A DNA stretch of 64,000 bases from Cystobacter fuscus DSM 2262 (GTDB lineage Bacteria > Myxococcota > Myxococcia > Myxococcales > Myxococcaceae). The notes beneath the pieces are model-generated. The model searched no databases. It worked only from the letters and a program-made list of their open reading frames with translations, and was not told the DNA's origin. Each line of letters begins with the position of its first letter. Position 1 is the stretch's first letter. Both the position numbers and the translations under genes were made by a program. Positions 57,617 through 64,000 of this stretch are shown here, piece after piece. The stretch covers positions 248,001 to 312,000 of the forward strand of contig NZ_ANAH02000001.1 in assembly GCF_000335475.2 (NCBI RefSeq), in the 5' to 3' direction.

Positions 57617-58269
57617 GCGGCACCGAGGTGGAGCTGCGTCCCGAGCGCGCTCTGTACTGGCCCGAGGCGGGCGTGCTCGCGGTGGCGGATCTGCACTGGG
57701 GCAAGCCCGAGAGCTTCCACCAGCACGGCATTCCCCTGCCCACGGGCGTGCTGGAGGACGACCTGGCGAGGCTGTCCGCCGCGCTGCATGCCACGGGGGC
57801 GCGGCGGGTGCTGCTCGTGGGGGATCTCATCCACTCGCGCCGGGGACTCACGGCGGACGTGGTGGAGCGCGTGACGGCCTGGCGCGAGGGCCACGACGTG
57901 GAGCTGGTGCTGGTGCGCGGCAACCATGACCGGCACCTGGAGGCACTGCCGCCCTCGTGGCGCATGCGGCTGGTGGAGTCACACCTGGACGAGGGGCCGT
58001 TCCGCTTCGCCCACCACCCGGAGCCCGCCCCGGGGAGGTATGTCTGCGCGGGCCACCTGCACCCCACGGTGCGGCTGAGCACGGGCGCGGACCGGCTGCG
58101 CCTGCCATGCTTCCACCTGGGTCCTCAGGTCGGAGTGCTGCCCGCATTCAGCGCCTTCACGGGTGGCCTGGACATGCGGGCGGGAGAGGGAGAGCGGCTC
58201 TTCGTCATCGCGGAGGACGCCGTGGTGGAACTGCCTCCCGCGCGCTCCACGCGCCGAGCGCGCAGCTGA
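57586..58269 (+). CDS. pdeM: Ligase-associated DNA damage response metallophosphoesterase
   Basis: 227 residues. AAGGA lies before the ATG at 57586, inside the helicase gene. Calcineurin-type phosphoesterase: VADLHWGKPESF, LLVGDLIHSRRGL, LVRGNHDRH and CAGHLHPTVRL bind the two metals. The family's members in ligase/Lhr clusters hydrolyse phosphodiesters and may process DNA ends before ligation. Last gene of the four-gene repair unit. A 71-bp gap follows before the caspase-STAND gene, which may start its own transcript. Confidence 0.93.
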   Translation: MAARGLPVRLGGTEVELRPERALYWPEAGVLAVADLHWGKPESFHQHGIPLPTGVLEDDLARLSAALHATGARRVLLVGDLIHSRRGLTADVVERVTAWREGHDVELVLVRGNHDRHLEALPPSWRMRLVESHLDEGPFRFAHHPEPAPGRYVCAGHLHPTVRLSTGADRLRLPCFHLGPQVGVLPAFSAFTGGLDMRAGEGERLFVIAEDAVVELPPARSTRRARS

Positions 58270-58340
58270 CACGGGAGGGCTGATCATCAGCACACGGTCC
58301 ACTGGACTCCCCGCGAGACCGCGAGTTGTTCTGTTGGCCA

Positions 58341-61300
58341 ATGCGATACTCTGGCTTCGATGTGGCCCGGCCGGACCTCGAACGAGGTTTGGCAATTGTC
58401 ATTGGCATCAACACCTACGCGCACGGCATCCCGCCCCTCTCCAATGCCGTCCGGGACGCCAGCTCCGTCGCGGACGCACTGGAGGGCCAGGGCTTCGAGG
58501 TCATCTGCCTGCTCGATGACCAGGCATCCCTGTCAGCCCTCACCACCCTCCTGTCCCAGCAACTCGCCTCCCTCCAGCCGCCCCCGGACAGGCTGCTGGT
58601 CTACTTCGCCGGACATGGGCTGGCGCACACCGACGAACACCACCACCTCTCGGGTTTCCTGCTGCCCGCCGATGCCCGCCGTGACGACTTCTCTTCCTAC
58701 TGGCGCATGGACGCGCTCCGCGAGGCGCTGCGTGACCTGCCCTGCCGCCATCTGCTGCTCATCCTCGACTGCTGTTTCGCGGGGGCCTTCCCCCACTCTT
58801 CCTCAAGGGACCTCCGCGCGCCCTCCCTCCCCGCGCCCCTCTTCCTCGAGCGCTTCCGCCACTTCTCCTCCCGCCGCTCCTTCCAGCTCCTGGCCTCCAC
58901 CGCCCACGACGAGCTGGCGTCCGACAGGCTCCTGGCCAAACCCTCCCAGGAGTCGCTCGGCGACGGACACCACTCGCCCTTCGCCCTCGCACTGCTCCAG
59001 GCCCTCCAGCACCCCTCCTCCGCGGACACCAACCAGGACGGCCTGATCACCGCCTCCGAGCTCTACACCTTCCTGCGCGACAGGCTGATCGATCTGCTGC
59101 CCGTCCACTGCCAACAGACTCCCGCCCTGTGGCCCCTGGACTGGCATGACAGTGGCGAGTTCCTCTTCCTCCTCTCGGACACCTTCCCCACCCTGCCCCT
59201 GGCGGCACCGCTCTCCCGGCACTCCAATCCCTATCTGGGCTTGAGGCCCTTCGCCTCGGCCCACCGGCACCTGTTCTTCGGCCGCGAACGCCTCATCGAT
59301 TCACTGCTCGGGCACCTGCGCGTCCAACCCCTGTTGCTGCTGTGCGGCCCCTCCGGTGTGGGCAAGTCCAGCGCCGTCCACGCGGGCCTCCTGCCACGGC
59401 TGGGCGACGACCCCACCTGGCGTGTTCCCCGCTCCCTGCGTCCCTCCGCCCAGCCACTCCACGCGTTGTCCTCCTGGCTCGCCTCGATGGAGCCCGGCCC
59501 CTCCGTGCCCTCGGCCACGGGCCTCGCCGTCAATCCCCACGTCGCCGCCGCCTGCGTCGTCTCCTTCCTCACCCGTAATGAGGACCTGTCGCTCCTGCTC
59601 GTCGTCGATCCCCTCGAGGAGCTCGTCACGACCTGTCCCGATGACGCCACGCGCCGCGCCTTCCTCCAAGCACTGGGCGCGCTGCTCCAGCTCTCCCACC
59701 CTCGGCTGCGAATGTTGTGGTTGCTGCGCTCGGACTTCGAGCCCCACTTCCACTCCCTGCTCTCGCCCTCCGGAGTGACTTCCGCGCGCTGGCACGAAGG
59801 CCGCCTTCCACTGCCCCCCATGAACCGGGACGAGTTGCGGCAGTGCATCGAGAAGCCCGCGGAGAGCTGTGTCCTCTTCTTCGAGCCAGGGCTTGTCGAG
59901 CGCCTGCTGGATGACGTGGATCAAATGCCCGGGGCCCTGCCCCTGCTCTCGGTGGCCCTCAGCGAGTTGTTCGACGCCTGTCTCGCCAGTGGCCGGGAGG
60001 ATCGCACGCTCTCCTTCGAGGACTACCGGAGCATTGGCGGTGGCATCGCGGGCGCGCTCCAGCGCCGGGCCGAGCTCGTCTTCGCGGGCACGCCGCCACC
60101 CGCGTCCGACGGACAATCCCTCCCTCCACTCCCCCGTCTAGGGGAACTGCCCGCCTTCCAGCACACGCTGCGCAACGTGTTGCTGCGCATGGTGTCTCCC
60201 GAGGAAGGAGGATTGGCGCGCCGCAGGGTTCCCCGCGCCGAACTGGAATACACCCACCCGGAGGAGAATGACCGCGTCCAGCGGGCCCTGCGCACGCTCG
60301 AGGCCTGCCGCCTCGTGGTGGCCAGCGATGACGGCGGCCCTTGCGTCGAGCCCGCGCACGATGCGCTGCTCTCCGCCTGGCCTCGGCTCCACGACTGGGC
60401 GCTCCAGGCGAGGCGCGAGTTGTTGTCGCTGCGTCGCGTCTCCCATGCCGCGTCCGAGTGGCACCGCCACGGCCGGGACAGCGACTTCCTCTGGGCGGAT
60501 GGACGGCTGGAGCAACTGGGCCTCGCGCCGGTGGCCCTGCGCCGCGCGGCCCTGCCGCTGGCCCTGGGCAACGTGTCACCCGGGAGCCAGCCCACCGAGC
60601 CCCTGGTCTTCAACGCCACCGAGAGTGGCTTCCTCCGGGCCAGCGCGGTGCGCCGGCGCGTCCTGCGCGCCCGTCGCTCCTCGGTCGCACTCACGGTGGG
60701 CATCGCCCTCGTGCTGCTCACCATGGTGGCGCTCATCCAGGCCAACAGGGCTCAGGCCAAGGCCGGGGAAGCCGAGGCCAGTGCCTGGGAGGCCCAGCGA
60801 CGCAAGGAAGACGCCGAGTCCAGCGCGAGGGAGGCTCACGAGCAGAAGGAGAAGGCCGAGAGCCTCGCCGAGGAGGCCCGGAGGCAGGAAGCCGCCGCCG
60901 TGAGCAACTTCGCGGAGGCCCAGCGGCAACGGGAGTCCTCCGAGCGCCATGCCCACGAGGCACTCGAGCAGCAATACCGCGCCGAGGCCAATGCTCAGGA
61001 GGCCCTGACCCAGAAGCTCCTCGCCGAGGCCAATGCCCACGAGGCCCAGCGACAGCAGGAGCTCGCCGAGGCCAACGCCCAGAGGGCGCGCGAACAGCAG
61101 TACCTCGCTGAGATAAACGCCCAGGAAGCCCTCTCCCAGAGGAACTCCTCCGAGTCCAATGCCCGGGAAGCGCGCAGACAACAGGAGACAGCCGAGGCCA
61201 ATGCTCGGGAGGCCCAGCGGCAGCGGGAGAACGCCGAGGCCAATGCACGAGAGGCCCAGCGGCAGCAACGGACCGCCGAGTCCAATGCCCAGGAAGCACT

Positions 61301-63860
61301 CGAACAGCAGCGGACCGCCGAGTCCAATGCCCAGGAAGCACTCGAACAGCAGCAGATCGCCGAGGCCAATGCACGCGAGGTCTTGCTCCAGAAGGAGATC
61401 GCCGAAACCAATGCCCTGAGGGCACACGTTCAGCAGGAAGCCGCCGAGAAGAATGCCCTTGAAGCACGCAAGCAGCAGGAAGCCGCCGAGAAGAATGCCC
61501 TTGAAGCACGCAAGCAGCAGGAGTTGGTCCTGGTCAACGTCCGGATATCCCGTGCGAGAGCCCTCATCGACAAGAACCCCACCCAGGCGCTGTTGGTTCT
61601 GCGCGAGGTGTATGGCATGAATGAGGCGTCGGACAACGAATGGTTGCAGTCCGCCTTGCAGGTCAGCCACCACATCGTCAGTCAAAACGTCTTCATCGGG
61701 CACAACGGCAGCGTTGAAATGGTCCAACTCAGCCCCGATGGCACCCACGTCCTCACGGTCTCGGACGACGGTACTGCTCGCCTCTGGCGCGCCGACGGAA
61801 CAGGTCAGTCACGCGTCCTCTCGAGCCATAGTGGAGCAATGAACTCCGCCGTCTTCAGCCCCGACGGTTCCCTTATGCTCACTGTCTCAGATGCTGGCAC
61901 AACTCGCATCTGGAGCGTCACGGATACGACCCAGCCCCTCCACATCTTCAAGGATCCTGAGAACGCGCATGTGAGGTCTGCCATATTCAGCCCCGGCGGA
62001 AACCGCATCCTCACCACCTCGGATAGCGGCACCCTTTACCTCTGGAATGTGAAAGGAGAGGATCTCGTCAAGTTCGAGGGCCACACGGACAGGGTGACCT
62101 CCGCCGTCTTCAGCCCCGATGGAAACCGCATCCTCACCGCCTCCAGTGACGGAACCGCCCGCCTCTGGAGTTTAGAAGGACAGGAACTCCACAAGTACAA
62201 TGGCCATCAGGACGAGGTGACCTCGGCCAGCTTCAGTCCCGATGGGGCCTATGTTCTCACGTCTTCAGCCGACTACACCGCTCGTCTCTGGCGCATCAAC
62301 GGGACAAAAGCGCAGCACGTATTCCGTGGTCATTCAGCACATGTGAATACAGCCACGTTCAGCCCCGACGGCTCCCTCATCCTCACCGCAGCAGACGACA
62401 ACACTGCTCGCATCTGGCCTGCCAATGGTTCGCGAGAGCCACTCGTACTCTCGGGCCATTCGGGTTGGGTGACCTCCGCAGTCTTCAGCCCTGACGGCTC
62501 CCTCATCCTCACCGCCTCCAGTGACGGAACCGCCCGCCTCTGGCCCACCTCTGGCATGAAGAACCCCATCATACTCTCGGGCCATTCAGACTGGGTGAAC
62601 TCAGCCACGTTCAGCCCCGACGGCTCCCGCATCCTCACCGCCTCGATTGACGGCACCGCTCGCCTCTGGAGAATCCGGGGACAGGGACAGGGCATACGGT
62701 TCTTCTTCAACCCGCCAGACGCGAACATGCCCGCGACTATCAGCCCCGAAGGAACCCGCATTCTCACCTCCGCCCCTGATGGCACTGTTTACCTCTTCAG
62801 CATCAACGGCACGAGTCAGCGGATGGACATCCTCCAGGGTCACAAGCACCCCGTGAATACGGCCACGTTCAGTCCCGATGACTCTCTCCTCCTCACCGCC
62901 TCGGACGACGGCACCGCTCGCTTATGGAACGTGCTGGAGTTGTGGCAGCCCCCCCGCGTTATGCATGTCAACAAAAGAAATGGGGTGACTTCCGCCATCT
63001 TCAGTCCCGACGGATCTCGCATCCTCACCACCTCGAACGGCCCCGTCGTTCGCCTGTGGCACACCTACAGCTCAGAGGATGAGCCATTCCTCCGCCTCAA
63101 GGGACACAAAGGCCCGGTGACAATCGCCGCCTTCAGCCCCGATGGTAGCCTGATTGCCACCGGCGCGGAGGATCACACGGTGCGCCTCTGGCGCGCCGAC
63201 CGGGAGGAGCCGCCTCGACTCCTCAATGGGCATGAGGGAAGCGCAACTTCCGCCACATTCAGCCCCAACGGGGCCTACATACTCGTCGCCTCCGAGGATG
63301 GACAGGCCCGCCTCTGGCTTACCAGTGATACGACAAAACCACTGCGCGCCTTCAGTGGCTCCACCAACCCACTGAACTCCGCCACATTCAGCCCGGATGG
63401 CTCCCTCATCCTTACCGCTTCTGACGATGGCATCGCTCGCATCTGGCGGACAGACGGCACCGGCAAGCCGATCATCCTCGAAGGACACACAGGCCCGGTA
63501 AGCTCTGCGAGCTTCACCCCCGATGGCACGCGTGTCTTCACTGTCTCCGACGATACCACCACCCGTCTCTGGTCTTTGGATGAACAGAGCACACCACTCG
63601 TTCTACGGCCTGAGGAGAATCAGGATAAGTGCCGTGTCGACGCGCATCTCACACGGGATGGGACGCGAGCCCTCACAGTGTGCGGAAATGGATTGGTCCG
63701 CATCTGGCCCCTGCGACCCGAACCCCTGCGCGAGTACTTCCAGACGGCCACCACGGCCTGCCTCTCCGCCCTGGAGCGGATGGAATACCTGCTCGAGACT
63801 CCCGCCGTGGCACGCGCCGCCCATGAGCGCTGCGAGCGGAAGCACGGCCGAGCCCCCTGA
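58341..63860 (+). CDS. Caspase-like protease / STAND NTPase / coiled coil / WD40 protein
   Basis: 1839 residues from the ATG at 58341 (a TTG at 58326 is in frame; no strong ribosome-binding site). Order: peptidase C14 caspase-like domain (about 10-240) with His92 in YFAGHGLA and Cys145 in ILDCCFAG; nSTAND1-type NTPase (about 295-700) with NPYLGLRPF, Walker A GPSGVGKSS near 335 and Walker B LLLVVDPLEEL near 420; a membrane helix (about 780-800); a coiled coil of 14-residue repeats (to about 1065); then about 16 WD40 blades (1115-1795), probably two propellers. All catalytic residues are present. Known caspase-STAND proteins are predicted signal-triggered conflict or cell-death switches: WD40 senses, STAND oligomerises, caspase cuts. 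Confidence 0.92.
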   Translation: MRYSGFDVARPDLERGLAIVIGINTYAHGIPPLSNAVRDASSVADALEGQGFEVICLLDDQASLSALTTLLSQQLASLQPPPDRLLVYFAGHGLAHTDEHHHLSGFLLPADARRDDFSSYWRMDALREALRDLPCRHLLLILDCCFAGAFPHSSSRDLRAPSLPAPLFLERFRHFSSRRSFQLLASTAHDELASDRLLAKPSQESLGDGHHSPFALALLQALQHPSSADTNQDGLITASELYTFLRDRLIDLLPVHCQQTPALWPLDWHDSGEFLFLLSDTFPTLPLAAPLSRHSNPYLGLRPFASAHRHLFFGRERLIDSLLGHLRVQPLLLLCGPSGVGKSSAVHAGLLPRLGDDPTWRVPRSLRPSAQPLHALSSWLASMEPGPSVPSATGLAVNPHVAAACVVSFLTRNEDLSLLLVVDPLEELVTTCPDDATRRAFLQALGALLQLSHPRLRMLWLLRSDFEPHFHSLLSPSGVTSARWHEGRLPLPPMNRDELRQCIEKPAESCVLFFEPGLVERLLDDVDQMPGALPLLSVALSELFDACLASGREDRTLSFEDYRSIGGGIAGALQRRAELVFAGTPPPASDGQSLPPLPRLGELPAFQHTLRNVLLRMVSPEEGGLARRRVPRAELEYTHPEENDRVQRALRTLEACRLVVASDDGGPCVEPAHDALLSAWPRLHDWALQARRELLSLRRVSHAASEWHRHGRDSDFLWADGRLEQLGLAPVALRRAALPLALGNVSPGSQPTEPLVFNATESGFLRASAVRRRVLRARRSSVALTVGIALVLLTMVALIQANRAQAKAGEAEASAWEAQRRKEDAESSAREAHEQKEKAESLAEEARRQEAAAVSNFAEAQRQRESSERHAHEALEQQYRAEANAQEALTQKLLAEANAHEAQRQQELAEANAQRAREQQYLAEINAQEALSQRNSSESNAREARRQQETAEANAREAQRQRENAEANAREAQRQQRTAESNAQEALEQQRTAESNAQEALEQQQIAEANAREVLLQKEIAETNALRAHVQQEAAEKNALEARKQQEAAEKNALEARKQQELVLVNVRISRARALIDKNPTQALLVLREVYGMNEASDNEWLQSALQVSHHIVSQNVFIGHNGSVEMVQLSPDGTHVLTVSDDGTARLWRADGTGQSRVLSSHSGAMNSAVFSPDGSLMLTVSDAGTTRIWSVTDTTQPLHIFKDPENAHVRSAIFSPGGNRILTTSDSGTLYLWNVKGEDLVKFEGHTDRVTSAVFSPDGNRILTASSDGTARLWSLEGQELHKYNGHQDEVTSASFSPDGAYVLTSSADYTARLWRINGTKAQHVFRGHSAHVNTATFSPDGSLILTAADDNTARIWPANGSREPLVLSGHSGWVTSAVFSPDGSLILTASSDGTARLWPTSGMKNPIILSGHSDWVNSATFSPDGSRILTASIDGTARLWRIRGQGQGIRFFFNPPDANMPATISPEGTRILTSAPDGTVYLFSINGTSQRMDILQGHKHPVNTATFSPDDSLLLTASDDGTARLWNVLELWQPPRVMHVNKRNGVTSAIFSPDGSRILTTSNGPVVRLWHTYSSEDEPFLRLKGHKGPVTIAAFSPDGSLIATGAEDHTVRLWRADREEPPRLLNGHEGSATSATFSPNGAYILVASEDGQARLWLTSDTTKPLRAFSGSTNPLNSATFSPDGSLILTASDDGIARIWRTDGTGKPIILEGHTGPVSSASFTPDGTRVFTVSDDTTTRLWSLDEQSTPLVLRPEENQDKCRVDAHLTRDGTRALTVCGNGLVRIWPLRPEPLREYFQTATTACLSALERMEYLLETPAVARAAHERCERKHGRAP
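60979..61530 (+). repeat. Thirteen 42-bp tandem repeats encoding the coiled coil
   Basis: Each unit encodes 14 residues of the form AExNAxEAxxQQxx, with no gap over 13 units. Neighbouring units at about 61270-61353 and 61435-61518 are identical or nearly so, which points to recent unit duplication. The 14-residue period equals two heptads, so unit loss or gain keeps the coiled-coil register. Confidence 0.88.
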
Positions 63861-64000
63861 GCCTCGTCTTCACGAACCTCCAGGCGGCCCGTCTCTTCCC
63901 GGGAGGCGCCGTGCCCGGTACCACGACGAGCATGCGCCCAGGAAGCACCTACGAGTGGGAGCGTTTCCACTCGCCGCGCCCCGCCGGGAACGACATACGC
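63861..64000. other. Right-edge stretch without a callable gene
   Basis: 140 bases after the caspase-STAND stop. Both strands have open frames too short and featureless to assign; a gene cut by the edge is possible. No terminator with a T-tract is visible. Confidence 0.5.

Noticed and set aside
60979..61530. Regular repeats as a CRISPR array
   Set aside because: Units are contiguous 42-mers without spacers and lie in frame within a protein gene.

Overview
The window is very GC-rich, densely coded chromosomal DNA from a deltaproteobacterial predator/social bacterium, most likely a myxobacterium of the Cystobacter/Archangium/Myxococcus type. Evidence: a PilA-type pilin with a sigma-54 promoter, three Ser/Thr-kinase or STAND signalling proteins, an FHA-AAA+ sigma-54 activator, many secreted lipoproteins, and a HemY-type protoporphyrinogen oxidase. 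I see no rRNA, tRNA, CRISPR array, prophage or intact insertion sequence. The left edge cuts a glycosidase gene.

Layout. 1-5.9 kb: truncated GH2 beta-galactosidase-like lipoprotein, a 5'-truncated pilin copy, a phospholipase D-like secreted protein, then a complete PilA-like pilin with its own promoter and terminator. 6-8.6 kb: B12-binding radical SAM protein followed by a DeoR regulator. 8.6-11.4 kb: secreted alpha/beta hydrolase, a dimethylarginine hydrolase and two gene wrecks (hydrolase fragment, GH15 glucoamylase fragment). 11.5-16.9 kb: DUF3302 - HlyD/YiaV - NodT outer-membrane factor, then DUF4142 and DUF2254 proteins. 16.9-27.5 kb: two membrane-anchored helical proteins, a pilus-assembly N-domain protein, a CNNM/CBS protein, a kinase plus LEA lipoprotein, glycogen synthase, PdxH, HemY and a LytS-type histidine kinase. 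27.5-31.1 kb: large Ser/Thr kinase with a TPR tail.

31.1-37.3 kb is probably one regulatory unit. A double-palindrome module and a good sigma-54 promoter precede a duplicated-GON-domain lipoprotein and a trypsin-like lipoprotein. A sigma-54 activator lies nearby, and a second copy of the same double palindrome lies in the activator's own upstream region. 37.3-42.5 kb: M91 (NleD-like) metallopeptidase, lipase pair, a possible immunity-like gene with a remnant partner, a Yellow/MRJP lipoprotein and an isochorismatase-like hydrolase. 42.5-46.7 kb: the predicted amidoligase operon (circularly permuted ATP-grasp, alpha-E, and a class II amidotransferase-transglutaminase fusion that lacks the N-terminal Cys). 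47-51 kb: pterin genes (QueD; PTPS with an SDR), a Rieske oxygenase overlapping an isoprenoid-synthase-like gene, and an NTF2-like protein. 51.2-58.3 kb: polyphosphate-glucokinase-like ROK protein, a small protein, and the four-gene DNA repair cluster exonuclease - ATP ligase - Lhr-like helicase - phosphoesterase. 58.3-63.9 kb: one 1839-residue protein joining a caspase-like protease, a STAND NTPase, a membrane helix, a 14-residue-repeat coiled coil and about 16 WD40 blades.

The strongest candidates for new biology are the pilin plus promoterless pilin cassette, the paired palindrome modules with the sigma-54 lipoprotein operon, and the caspase-STAND-WD40 protein.
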